DNA of 64,000 bases from Rhodopseudomonas palustris (lineage in GTDB: Bacteria > Pseudomonadota > Alphaproteobacteria > Rhizobiales > Xanthobacteraceae). Made by a program: the position numbers and the translations under genes. Positions 35,615 through 44,295 of this stretch are shown piece after piece (the first letter of the stretch is position 1; the number at the start of each line of letters is the position of its first letter). The notes beneath the pieces are model-generated. The model saw only the letters and a list, made by a program, of their open reading frames with translations. It did no database searches and was not told the origin of the DNA. The stretch spans positions 1 to 64,000 of the forward strand of contig JACRJB010000053.1 in the NCBI GenBank assembly GCA_016215605.1, read 5' to 3'.

Positions 35615-37303
35615 ATGGCCGCGGAAGATCGCGTTCTCGCCAACGGAGCGAGCCGGATCGACTTTCAAACCGATCCGTCGCGCTACCGGCACTGGAAGTT
35701 GGCCGTCGACGGCGAGGTGGCGACCCTCACCATGGACGTCGACGAGAATGGCGGGCTGTTCGAGGGCTATCAGCTCAAGCTGAATTCCTACGATCTCGGC
35801 GTCGATATCGAGCTCGCCGACGCGATGCAGCGGCTGCGTTTCGAACATCCGGGCGTGAAGGTGATCCTGCTGCGCTCCGGCAAGAACCGCGTGTTCTGCG
35901 CCGGCGCCAATATCCGGATGCTGGCCGGCGCCACGCACGCCCACAAGGTCAATTTCTGCAAGTTCACCAACGAGACCCGCAACGGCTTCGAGGACTCGTC
36001 CGAGTTCTCCGGCCAGCGCAGCATCGCGGTGATCAACGGCACTGCGGCCGGCGGCGGCTACGAGTTGGCGCTCGCCGCCGATCAGATCGTGATGGCGGAT
36101 GACGGCGCCGCCGCGGTGGCGCTGCCGGAAGTGCCGCTGCTCGCCGTGCTACCCGGCACCGGCGGGCTGACCCGTGTCGTCGACAAGCGCAAGGTGCGGC
36201 GCGACCGCGCCGACTTCTTCTGCACGATCGAGGAAGGCATCAAGGGCAAGCGCGCCGTGCAATGGCGGCTGGTCGACGAGATCGCGCCGAACAGCAAGCT
36301 CGAAGCGCGGATCGCCGAGCGCGTGAAGGCTCTGGCCGCGTCGTCGCCACGCAACGCCGGCGGCAAGGGCATCGACCTCACGCCGCTGACGCGCAGCTTC
36401 GACGAGTCCGGCGTGCGCTATCAGTTCGTCAGTGTCGATCTCGACCGCGACGCCCGCATCGCCACCATCTCGATCTCCGGTCCGGACTCGGCGCCGCCGG
36501 CGGACGTCGACGGTCTGATCGCCCAGGGCGCATCGTACTGGCCGCTGCAGGTGGCGCGCGAACTTGACGATGCGATTCTGCATCTGCGCATCAACGAACT
36601 CGGCATCGCGATGCTGGTGTTCAAGTCGCACGGCGACAGCGCGCAGGTGCTGGCGCACGACGCGTTCCTCGACGCCAACAAGGCGCACTGGCTGGTCAAC
36701 GAGATCCGGCACTATTGGAAGCGCGTGCTGAAGCGCGTCGACGTGACCTCGCGCACGCTGGTGACGCTGGTCGAACCGGGCTCGTGCTTCGCCGGCACGT
36801 TGGCCGAACTGGTGTTCGCCGCCGACCGATCCTACATGCTGATCGGCACCCGCGAGGGTGATAATCGCCCGGCGCCGATGCTGACGCTGAGTGCGATGAA
36901 TTTCGGCCCGTATCCGATGAGCCACGGCCTGACGCGGCTGCAGTCGCGCTTCCAGGCCGGCCCCGACGAGCTGAAGCAGGCGGAAGCGAAGATCGGCGAG
37001 CCGCTCGACGCGGAAGCCGCCGACGAGCTCGGCCTCGTCACCTTCGCGCTCGACGATATCGACTGGGACGACGAGGTCCGCGTGTTCCTCGAAGAGCGCG
37101 CCTCGTTCTCGCCCGACAGCCTCACCGGCATGGAAGCCAATCTGCGCTTCGTCGGCCCCGAGACGATGGAGTCGAAGATCTTCTCCCGTCTCACCGCCTG
37201 GCAGAACTGGATCTTCCAGCGCCCCAACGCCGTCGGCGAAGACGGCGCCCTGCGCCGCTACGGCACCGGCCAGAAGGCGCAATACGACATGACGCGGGTG
37301 TGA
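35615..37303 (+). CDS. boxC: 2,3-epoxybenzoyl-CoA dihydrolase (ring-cleaving) BoxC
   Basis: A 562-residue crotonase-superfamily enzyme with two enoyl-CoA-hydratase-like halves, the normal BoxC size. The first half includes VILLRSGKNRVFCAGANIRMLAG and INGTAAGGGYELALAADQI, the oxyanion-hole segment; the second starts near 270 and includes TLVTLVEPGSCFAGTLAELVFAADRSYM. It opens the 2,3-epoxybenzoyl-CoA ring by adding two waters, giving 3,4-dehydroadipyl-CoA semialdehyde and formate. The ATG at 35615 has GGGAGGAG at ideal spacing. It begins a boxC-boxB transcription unit controlled from the palindrome just upstream. Confidence 0.96.
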   Translation: MAAEDRVLANGASRIDFQTDPSRYRHWKLAVDGEVATLTMDVDENGGLFEGYQLKLNSYDLGVDIELADAMQRLRFEHPGVKVILLRSGKNRVFCAGANIRMLAGATHAHKVNFCKFTNETRNGFEDSSEFSGQRSIAVINGTAAGGGYELALAADQIVMADDGAAAVALPEVPLLAVLPGTGGLTRVVDKRKVRRDRADFFCTIEEGIKGKRAVQWRLVDEIAPNSKLEARIAERVKALAASSPRNAGGKGIDLTPLTRSFDESGVRYQFVSVDLDRDARIATISISGPDSAPPADVDGLIAQGASYWPLQVARELDDAILHLRINELGIAMLVFKSHGDSAQVLAHDAFLDANKAHWLVNEIRHYWKRVLKRVDVTSRTLVTLVEPGSCFAGTLAELVFAADRSYMLIGTREGDNRPAPMLTLSAMNFGPYPMSHGLTRLQSRFQAGPDELKQAEAKIGEPLDAEAADELGLVTFALDDIDWDDEVRVFLEERASFSPDSLTGMEANLRFVGPETMESKIFSRLTAWQNWIFQRPNAVGEDGALRRYGTGQKAQYDMTRV

Positions 37304-37311
37304 CCTGACCT

Positions 37312-37436
37312 GTGTCCCGGGCGCAGCGCGTGACGTCGTCACGCGCTGCAGAACCGGGACCGTACCGACGACTGCATTTGAAACGGTCCCGGCTCTGCGC
37401 TGCATCGCTTCGCGCTGCATCGCGTCCGGGAGACGA
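37312..37436. repeat. Palindromic repeat between boxC and boxB (GTCCCGG family)
   Basis: Paired segments GTCCCGGGCGCAGCGCG, CGCGCTGCAGAACCGGGAC, ACGGTCCCGGCTCTGCGCTGCATC and GCTGCATCGCGTCCGGGAGAC form nested stems. A related GTCCCGGACGC element is found at 56075-56240. It separates two genes expected to be co-expressed. Confidence 0.65.
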
Positions 37437-37456
37437 GACCCAACCGGGAGCCGCCC

Positions 37457-38908
37457 ATGAACATGAACATCATGAACGTCGACTACTCGACCAAGATTCC
37501 CAACAATGTCGACCTCGCCTCCGACCGCCAAGTGCTGAAGGCGCTGGAGGGCTGGCATCCGGGCTACATCGACTGGTGGAACGACATGGGCCCCGAGGGC
37601 TTCCAGCAGTCGCTGGTTTACTTGCGCACGGCCTATTCGGTCGATCCGCGCGGCTGGGCCAAGTTCGACTACGTCAAGATGCCGGACTATCGCTGGGGCG
37701 TGCTGCTGGCGCCGCAGGAGGAGAACCGCAAGATCCCGTTCGGCGAGCATTACGGCGAGCCGGCCTGGCAGGAAGTCCCCGGCGAGTATCGCGCGATGCT
37801 GCGCCGGCTGATCGTCATTCAGGGCGACACCGAGCCGGCTTCGGTCGAGCAGCAGCGCCATCTCGGCAAGACCGCGCCGTCGCTCTACGACATGCGTAAC
37901 CTGTTCCAGGTCAATGTCGAGGAAGGCCGCCATCTGTGGGCGATGGTGTATCTGCTGCAGAAGTATTTCGGCCGCGACGGCCGCGAGGAGGCTGACGATC
38001 TCTTGCGCCGCCGCTCCGGCGACGCGGATTCGCCGCGCATGCTCGGCGCCTTCAACGAGGCGACGCCGGACTGGCTGTCGTTCTTCATGTTCACCTACTT
38101 CACCGATCGCGACGGCAAGATGCAGCTGCACAGCCTCGCGCAGTCGGGCTTCGATCCGTTGTCGCGCACCTGCCGCTTCATGCTGACCGAGGAAGCGCAC
38201 CACATGTTCGTCGGCGAGACCGGCATCACCCGGGTGATCCAGCGCACCTGCGACGCGATGCGCGCGGCCGGCATCACCGATCCGACCGACATCGCCAAGG
38301 TCCGGGCGCTGGGCGTCATCGATCTGCCGACAATCCAGAAGAAGCTAAACCTGCACTACACGCTGTCGCTCGATCTGTTCGGTTCGGAAGTCTCGACCAA
38401 CGCCGCCAACGCCTTCAACTTCGGCATCAAGGGTCGCTATCACGAGACTCAGATCGACGACGATCACCAGCTCAAGACCGCGACCTATCCGGTGCTCAAA
38501 TTCGTCGACGGCGAGATCAAGCGGGTCGACGAACCGGCGCTGACCGCGCTCAACATGCGGCTGCGGGACGACTATTCGCAGGATTGCGTCAAGGGCCTGC
38601 TGCGCTGGAACAAGGTGATCACCACCGCCGGTTACGACTATCAGCTGGCGCTGCCGCACGTCGCTTTCCACCGCGCGATCGGCGAGTTCAAGGACGTCGA
38701 CGCCACGCCGGAAGGCCTGCTGATCGACGCCGCGACCTGGGCGAAGCGCAAGGACGATTGGCTGCCGTCGACCGACGACGGCGATTTCATCGCCTCGCTG
38801 ATGCAGCCGGTCAGCGAGCCGGGCGAATACGCTCCCTGGATCTCGCCGCCCAAGGTCGGTATCGACAACAAGCCGGGCGATTTCGAGTACGTGAAGATCG
38901 AGACCTGA
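37457..38908 (+). CDS. boxB: Benzoyl-CoA 2,3-epoxidase oxygenase subunit BoxB
   Basis: A 483-residue di-iron monooxygenase. The ferritin-like iron ligands of BoxB are all present at an offset of 6 from the Azoarcus numbering I recall: Glu126 (GDTEPAS), Glu156 and His159 (VEEGRH), Asp217, Glu246 and His249 (TEEAHH). It epoxidises benzoyl-CoA at C2-C3 with oxygen, using electrons from the NADPH reductase BoxA. No boxA gene follows: the next plus-strand gene is more than 2 kb away and unrelated. Length and motifs are standard. Confidence 0.96.
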   Translation: MNMNIMNVDYSTKIPNNVDLASDRQVLKALEGWHPGYIDWWNDMGPEGFQQSLVYLRTAYSVDPRGWAKFDYVKMPDYRWGVLLAPQEENRKIPFGEHYGEPAWQEVPGEYRAMLRRLIVIQGDTEPASVEQQRHLGKTAPSLYDMRNLFQVNVEEGRHLWAMVYLLQKYFGRDGREEADDLLRRRSGDADSPRMLGAFNEATPDWLSFFMFTYFTDRDGKMQLHSLAQSGFDPLSRTCRFMLTEEAHHMFVGETGITRVIQRTCDAMRAAGITDPTDIAKVRALGVIDLPTIQKKLNLHYTLSLDLFGSEVSTNAANAFNFGIKGRYHETQIDDDHQLKTATYPVLKFVDGEIKRVDEPALTALNMRLRDDYSQDCVKGLLRWNKVITTAGYDYQLALPHVAFHRAIGEFKDVDATPEGLLIDAATWAKRKDDWLPSTDDGDFIASLMQPVSEPGEYAPWISPPKVGIDNKPGDFEYVKIET

Positions 38909-38936
38909 GAGGCGTCGCGGACTCACTGCCTGCGTC

Positions 38937-39130
38937 ACCCTCACCCCAACCCTCCCCCGCAAGCGGGGGAGGGAGCTCGCTGCCGTTGGCGCGATGCATC
39001 GACTAACAACGACAGCCGCATAAAGTGACTAACTATCTCATTCGCCGATTGTTCTATTGGGCACGACGTTCGCCCCATCCGCTGCGCGCTCCCTCTCCCG
39101 CTTGCGGGAGAGGGCTGGGGTGAGGGCGAG
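38937..39130. repeat. Repeat pair, CCCTCTCCCGCTTGCGGGAGAGGG family
   Basis: 38937-38981 carries CTCACCCCAACCCTCCCCCGC/GCGGGGGAGGG and 39088-39130 carries CCCTCTCCCGCTTGCGGGAGAGGGCTGGGGTGAGGG in the opposite orientation. They sit between convergent boxB and the dehydrogenase gene. Copies with the same GGTGAGGG flank lie at 51320 and 54736. Confidence 0.8.
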
Positions 39131-39180
39131 CCGAGCACAGCCCCCCTCTTCAGTCGATCAAAGCACAGAGGCGGACAGCC

Positions 39181-39987
39181 TCACGCCCAGCCATCGCCCT
39201 TGATGCCCGGGTTGGCATAGGCGACGCCGCCGTCGACCGCGAGGGTGACGCCGACCACGTAGTCGCCGGCGCGCGACGCCAGATAGATCGCGGTGCCCGC
39301 CATGTCCTCGTCGGTGCCGATCCGCCCTGACGGCACGCGCTTCGCCACCGCGTCGGCTTCGTCACGCGCCGCCTTGTTCATGTCCGACGCGAACGGGCCG
39401 GGCGCGATCGCCGTGACCACGATGTTGTCCTTGATCAGCCGCACCGCCATCCGCCGCGTCAGATGGATCAGGCCGGCCTTCGACGCCGCATACGGATAGG
39501 TCTCGAGCGGATTGACGAAGATGCCGTCGATCGAGGCGATGTTGATCACCTTGCCGGGCCGTTCGGCGGTCGCCGCGGCGCGGAGCTGCGGCGCCAGCGC
39601 CTTGGTCAGGAAGAACGGCGTCTTGACGTTGAGGTCCATCACCTTGTCCCAGCCGCTCTCCGGGAATTCGTCGAAATCGGCGGCCCAGGCGGCGCCGGCA
39701 TTGTTGACCAGAATGTCGAGCTTGGGTTCGCGCTTCTTGATCTCGGCCGCCAGCATCTCGATGCCGGCCATGGTGGAGATGTCGATCGGCAGCGCGATGC
39801 ATTCGCCTGGATATTGCTTGGTCAATTCCGCCGCGGTGGCTTCGCAGGCCGCGGCCTTGCGCGCCGTGATGTAGACCCGCGCCGCGCCGTAGGCGAGAAA
39901 GCCGGCCGCGATCATCTTGCCGATGCCGCGCGAGCCGCCGGTCACCACCGCGACGCGGCCCTGCAGCGAAAACAGATTCTGGAACAT
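39181..39987 (-). CDS. Short-chain dehydrogenase/reductase (SDR)
   Basis: A 268-residue classical SDR. The cofactor loop is TGGSRGIG (16-23) with an arginine-rich following strand suggesting NADP(H); NNAGAAW, the serine in INIASIDG and the YPYAASK catalytic pair are present, and the C-terminus is VTLAVDGGVAYANPG. It resembles RhlG-type and 3-oxoacyl reductases. GGGAGG precedes the ATG at 39987. It converges on boxB; a place in benzoate catabolism is possible but not shown by the sequence. Confidence 0.92.
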   Translation of the reverse strand: MFQNLFSLQGRVAVVTGGSRGIGKMIAAGFLAYGAARVYITARKAAACEATAAELTKQYPGECIALPIDISTMAGIEMLAAEIKKREPKLDILVNNAGAAWAADFDEFPESGWDKVMDLNVKTPFFLTKALAPQLRAAATAERPGKVINIASIDGIFVNPLETYPYAASKAGLIHLTRRMAVRLIKDNIVVTAIAPGPFASDMNKAARDEADAVAKRVPSGRIGTDEDMAGTAIYLASRAGDYVVGVTLAVDGGVAYANPGIKGDGWA

Positions 39988-40112
39988 GCATCCTCCCGTT
40001 GTTTGCCGGATTGTTTGCGGCGCGGTCGGGAGCGAGTCAAGGCGACGCGTCCGGGCCGGCGCGCAATGCCGCGTCCGGTCGCGTTCGCCAGAGCGGGATG
40101 GAAGGGTCGGCG

Positions 40113-41171
40113 TTACGCCGCGTCGACGCGGCGGAATCTGTTCCACATCGCGGTCGCCGCGCCGGAGGTCAGCACCGGCAGGATGCGGTCGTCCTGATAG
40201 TTGCCGTTGAGCGAAACCCGCGGCAACGCGGTGAGGTGATCGGCGACGCCGGCGAACAGCATGCCGGGCCGCGTCGTCACCGCCGTCCTGTAGCCCGCCT
40301 GTCGCGCCAGCTCGTATTCGCGCGGCCCCGCCGACGCGCGGTCGCCATACGGATAGGCGAGATGCAACACGTCGCGCTGCAGATGCGCTTCGATGCGGGC
40401 GCGGCTGATCGTCAGCTCGTGCGCGGCGAGCGCCTCGTGCTGCTTGGCGAGGATGCAATGGGTGATGGAATGGCAGCCGATCGTCACCAGCGGATGTTCG
40501 GCAAAGCTGCGCAACTCGTCCCACGGCAGGCAGAGCTCGCGGCCGATCGCGGTCTGGTCGGTGCGATACCGCGCGCACAGCGCGCTCATCGCGCGCGGCA
40601 GATCGTCGCCGTTGGGCAGCGCGCGCATCAGGTCGTGGAGCTGGTCGAACGCGTCCTGCTTCGCCGCGGGGGTGCTGGCGTCGAGCCGGACCTCGACACC
40701 GCCGATCTCGGTTTCGATCGTGTCGGTCTGCGCGATCAGCCGCTCCAGCGTGATCCACCACAGCCGGCCGTTGCCCTGCGCGAAATCGCTGGCGACATAG
40801 ACGGTGAACGGGGCCTGGAACTCCTCGAACACCGGCAACGCGAAGTCGCGGTTGTCGCGATAGCCGTCGTCCAGCGTGATGCAGGCGAAGCGGCGGCCGA
40901 ACTCCCGCGCGGTCAGCCGGCGGTGCAGTTCGTCCATGGTGATGATGTCGATGTCCTGGGCGCGCAGATGTCGCAGCGTCGCCCGGAGAAAGTCGGGCGT
41001 GACCTCGAGATGCCGGTTCGGCTGAAACGCGTCCGGCCGCGCCGGCTTCACATTGTGCAGCATGAAAATTGTGCCGATCCCGGAAAAGATCGGGCGCAGC
41101 ACATGATAGGCGCCGGTAAAATACAGCGCATCGAGCCCGGCGCGGATGATATTGTGGCGAAACTGCTTCAT
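40113..41171 (-). CDS. Polysaccharide deacetylase family protein
   Basis: A 352-residue carbohydrate esterase family 4 protein. The NodB-fold signature CITLDDGYRDN supplies the two metal/catalytic Asp residues and GCHSITH the HxxxH metal ligands; YPYGDR follows as motif 3. No clear signal peptide is present, so it may act in the cytoplasm or associate with the membrane through the N-terminal hydrophobic stretch ALYFTGAYHVLRPIFSG. It probably removes acetyl groups during surface-polysaccharide synthesis. The start at 41171 gives a normal length; upstream frame overlaps the promoter region of the divergent OmpA gene. Confidence 0.88.
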   Translation of the reverse strand: MKQFRHNIIRAGLDALYFTGAYHVLRPIFSGIGTIFMLHNVKPARPDAFQPNRHLEVTPDFLRATLRHLRAQDIDIITMDELHRRLTAREFGRRFACITLDDGYRDNRDFALPVFEEFQAPFTVYVASDFAQGNGRLWWITLERLIAQTDTIETEIGGVEVRLDASTPAAKQDAFDQLHDLMRALPNGDDLPRAMSALCARYRTDQTAIGRELCLPWDELRSFAEHPLVTIGCHSITHCILAKQHEALAAHELTISRARIEAHLQRDVLHLAYPYGDRASAGPREYELARQAGYRTAVTTRPGMLFAGVADHLTALPRVSLNGNYQDDRILPVLTSGAATAMWNRFRRVDAA

Positions 41172-41328
41172 CGGGCTGGGGGCCGTTTCATTTCGTAATA
41201 ATGCTAGCGCCACACGGTTGAAGAAACGGTTATTGAGAACTGCCTGATTGGTTGATTTTTTCTTGAATTGCGTTTGACAGCCTTCCAACGGTTTGATTTC
41301 TCTCTGCTTCTGATCCACGGGAAGCGGA

Positions 41329-42723
41329 ATGCGCGGACTTTTCAGATCGAGCGGCAAGTGGTGGCGTGGCGCCATCCTCCTTTTCGCTCTGTGGGCGGTC
41401 GCAGCGTGGATCACCACGCCGGCCGTCGAAGCCGATGTCGCCGAGCGATCCGCTGCTGCGCTCAAGAGCACGGTGCTGGACAAGACCCGGCTGACGCCGG
41501 CCGGCCGCGACATCCTGTTTTCGGCCGATGCGTTCTCCGAGGAGGGCCGCCGCAGCGCGGTCGCCGCCGTCGAGGCCGTCCCCGGCGTCCGGCTGGTGGT
41601 CGATCAGACCCGCCTGGTGCCGCAGGCGACGCCGTTCGTCTGGTCGATCGAGCGCGACGTCGTCCGGGTCACGCTGTCGGGCAGCGCGCCGTTGCCGGCG
41701 AGCCGGGCCCGTCTGGCCGATGCCGCCCGCGCCGAGGTCGCCGGCGTCGAGGTCTCCGATCGCATGAATCTCGCCCGCGGCGCGCCGACCCGGTTCGACG
41801 CCGCCGCCCTGCTGCTGGTCGATCAGATCGGCAAGCTGAAGGAAGGCAAGATCACGCTGTCCGACACCAAGGTCAGCCTCTCCGGCATGGCGCGCGATCT
41901 CGGCGGCCGCGAGGCGATCGGTGCGGCGCTCCGAAACCTGCCGGAGGGCTATTCGGTCGCCGAGAACGACATCAAGGCGCCGCCTTACGTGTTCCAGGCC
42001 AACAAGGACCCGGTGGCGTCGACGGTGACGCTGACCGGCTATGTCCCGGACAACGCCGTCCATGCGGCGCTGGCGGCGGCGGCGGGCCAGAAATTCTTCA
42101 GCGAGAAGGTGGTCGACAATCTCAAGGCCAGCATCGGCGCGCCGCAGGGCTTCGCCAATGCGGTCGCCCCGGCGCTCGGCGCCTTGTCGCGGCTGTCGAC
42201 CGGGACGCTGGTGGTGTCGGATCGCGAAGTGCGGCTGTCCGGCGACGCGCTGTTCGAGGCCGCGGTCAGCCAGATCCGCGGTGAACTCAACAAGGACATG
42301 CCGCAGGGCTGGACCGTCAAGGCCGACCTCTCGGTCAAGCCGGCGGCGTCGCCGGTCGATGCGACGGTCTGCCAGCAATTGTTCAACGATCTGCTCGGCA
42401 AGAGCACGATCCGCTTCGAATCCGCCAGCGCCAGCATCGACAAGGATTCCGCCGGGCTGCTCGACCGGCTGATCGAGACCGCGATGCGCTGCCCCGGATC
42501 CTCGATCGAGGTCGCCGGCCATACCGACAGCGACGGCGATGCGGCCTTCAATCAGGCGCTGTCGGAAAAGCGCGCGCGGGCGGTGGTCGACTATATGGTC
42601 CGGGCCGGCCTGTCGCCGGAGCGTTTCCAGGCCTTCGGCTACGGCAGCAAGATTCCGGTCGCCGGCAACGATACGGACGCAGGCAAGGCGAAAAATCGCC
42701 GCATCGATTTCGTGATCAGGTGA
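41329..42723 (+). CDS. OmpA-domain protein with N-terminal membrane anchor
   Basis: A 464-residue protein with one N-terminal hydrophobic helix (about 14-30), a long periplasmic region with repeated ~70-residue segments resembling BON-like domains (e.g. VRVTLSGSAPLPASRARLADAA and STVTLTGYVPDNAVHAALAAA), and a C-terminal OmpA peptidoglycan-binding domain (about 345-464, VAGHTDSDGDAAFNQALSEKRARAV). It lacks a beta barrel, so it is anchored in the inner membrane and grips the cell wall. GGAAGCGG precedes the start. A small membrane-protein gene follows 4 nt later. Confidence 0.88.
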   Translation: MRGLFRSSGKWWRGAILLFALWAVAAWITTPAVEADVAERSAAALKSTVLDKTRLTPAGRDILFSADAFSEEGRRSAVAAVEAVPGVRLVVDQTRLVPQATPFVWSIERDVVRVTLSGSAPLPASRARLADAARAEVAGVEVSDRMNLARGAPTRFDAAALLLVDQIGKLKEGKITLSDTKVSLSGMARDLGGREAIGAALRNLPEGYSVAENDIKAPPYVFQANKDPVASTVTLTGYVPDNAVHAALAAAAGQKFFSEKVVDNLKASIGAPQGFANAVAPALGALSRLSTGTLVVSDREVRLSGDALFEAAVSQIRGELNKDMPQGWTVKADLSVKPAASPVDATVCQQLFNDLLGKSTIRFESASASIDKDSAGLLDRLIETAMRCPGSSIEVAGHTDSDGDAAFNQALSEKRARAVVDYMVRAGLSPERFQAFGYGSKIPVAGNDTDAGKAKNRRIDFVIR

Positions 42724-42727
42724 CGGC

Positions 42728-43024
42728 ATGATGGTGATGGCGAATTTCTACGGGGGCTGGTTGCTCGGGTCGCTGCTGCTCGGATTCGCCGCAGGCTGGA
42801 TCTCGGTGGTGCAACGCGGGGATGGCCTCTCGAAAAACGCCGGGATGGGGATCGCCGGGGTGGCGGCGGTGCTGGTCGGCCTGTCGCTCGCCCGGATCGT
42901 TCCGGGGCGCGCCGGCTACTGGCTCGATCTTTTCCTTGTCATGATCGCCGCCTATCTGGTGGGGTGTGTGATCGGCTCCTGGCTGCGCTACTGGGTGGTG
43001 GCGCGGCAGATGAAGGGGAACTGA
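42728..43024 (+). CDS. Small membrane protein of unknown function (98 aa)
   Basis: Three hydrophobic segments are visible: about 9-28, 40-58 and 66-86, separated by VQRGDGLSKN and ARIVPGRAGYW. It starts 4 nt after the OmpA-domain gene stop and is almost certainly co-translated with it. No family recognised. Membrane partner of the OmpA-like protein is a guess from the operon. Confidence 0.8.
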   Translation: MMVMANFYGGWLLGSLLLGFAAGWISVVQRGDGLSKNAGMGIAGVAAVLVGLSLARIVPGRAGYWLDLFLVMIAAYLVGCVIGSWLRYWVVARQMKGN

Positions 43025-43258
43025 CGACGAGGGCTGCGCCCGTCACGGCGCGCCCGATCGAACAAGCTGCGGATGGTTCGCAGCTATGAAACCGGTCGGC
43101 TCGGCCGGATTTGAAGCGAAGGAGAGGAATTGGCGTTACCGTCCGAATTCCACCCGGCCCGGAAACAAGCTACCAAGGCTTCGTGGCCACGGACCGGTAA
43201 CGGTTGTCGTGATACCCGTCACGGCGTCCCAGGCGGCGGAGAGGGATTCGAGGTCTAG

Positions 43259-44293
43259 ATGGTGGCCGCAATTGGCAGGGCGATCGCGTTCTTGCGCGAG
43301 AAGCAAATCCTGCACAAGCTCGGTGTTGCGATCAGCATCGCGGTCATCGCGGCCGCTTGTTACGTTCTCTTTCACCTGCTGCGCGGCATCAATGTCGACG
43401 ACGTTCTCGCTGCGATCAAGCAGATCAAGCCCAGCTCGATTGCGCTGGCCGCCCTGTTCGTGGCCGCGGGCTATTTCACGCTGACGTTCTACGATCTGTT
43501 CGCGCTGCGGACGATCGGCCGCGCCGACGTGTCGTACCGTACGGCGGCGCTCGCCGCCTTCACCAGCTATTCGATCGGCCACAATGTCGGCGCCAGCGTC
43601 TTCACCGGCGGCGCGGTGCGCTACCGGATTTATTCGGCCTGGGGCCTCGACGGCATCGACGTCGCCAAGATCTGCTTTCTCGCCGGGCTGACGTTCTGGC
43701 TCGGCAATGCCGCCGTGCTCGGCATGGGCATCGCCTATCATCCGGAAGCGGCCTCCTCGATCGACCAGCTGCCGCCCTGGGTCAACCGGCTGTTGGCGCT
43801 GGCGATCATCGCCGGACTGTCCACCTATGTGATCTGGGTGTCGCTCAAGCCGCGCCGGGTCGGCCGCGGCACCTGGACGGTGCAGTTGCCGGGCGGCCCG
43901 TTGACGCTGCTGCAGATCGGCATCGGCATCGTCGACCTCGGCTTCTGCGCCCTGGCGATGTACGTGCTGGTGCCGGACGAGCCCAATCTCGGCTTCATCG
44001 TCGTGGCGGTGATCTTCGTGTCGGCGACGCTGCTCGGCTTCGCCAGCCATTCGCCGGGCGGGCTCGGCGTGTTCGACGCCGCGATGCTGGTCGGCCTGTG
44101 GCAGATGAACAAGGAAGAGCTGCTCGCCGGCATGCTGCTGTTCCGGATCCTCTATTACATCGTCCCGTTCGTCCTCTCGGTCATCATCCTCGCCATCCGT
44201 GAAATCATCATCGGGGCGCGTCTGAAACGGATAGACCGGCTCGCCGACGCGCTTGACCCGAAGCCGATCCGACAGGATCCCACCCCAGGCTAG
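43259..44293 (+). CDS. Lysylphosphatidylglycerol synthase-type transmembrane protein (UPF0104/YbhN-like)
   Basis: A 344-residue integral membrane protein with about eight helices. The motifs SYSIGHNVGASVFTGGAVRYRIYSAWGL, TFWLGNAAVLG and SHSPGGLGVFDAAMLVGL define the flippase-like half of MprF/YbhN proteins, without the aminoacyltransferase domain. It may move lipids across the membrane; the substrate is unknown. It ends 2 nt before phoR, so the two may share a transcript even though their functions look unrelated. Confidence 0.9.
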   Translation: MVAAIGRAIAFLREKQILHKLGVAISIAVIAAACYVLFHLLRGINVDDVLAAIKQIKPSSIALAALFVAAGYFTLTFYDLFALRTIGRADVSYRTAALAAFTSYSIGHNVGASVFTGGAVRYRIYSAWGLDGIDVAKICFLAGLTFWLGNAAVLGMGIAYHPEAASSIDQLPPWVNRLLALAIIAGLSTYVIWVSLKPRRVGRGTWTVQLPGGPLTLLQIGIGIVDLGFCALAMYVLVPDEPNLGFIVVAVIFVSATLLGFASHSPGGLGVFDAAMLVGLWQMNKEELLAGMLLFRILYYIVPFVLSVIILAIREIIIGARLKRIDRLADALDPKPIRQDPTPG

Positions 44294-44295
44294 CC

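Noticed and set aside
36149-38203. 684-codon minus-strand frame opposite boxC and boxB
   Set aside because: Shadow of two well-recognised enzymes; no start signal or family resemblance.
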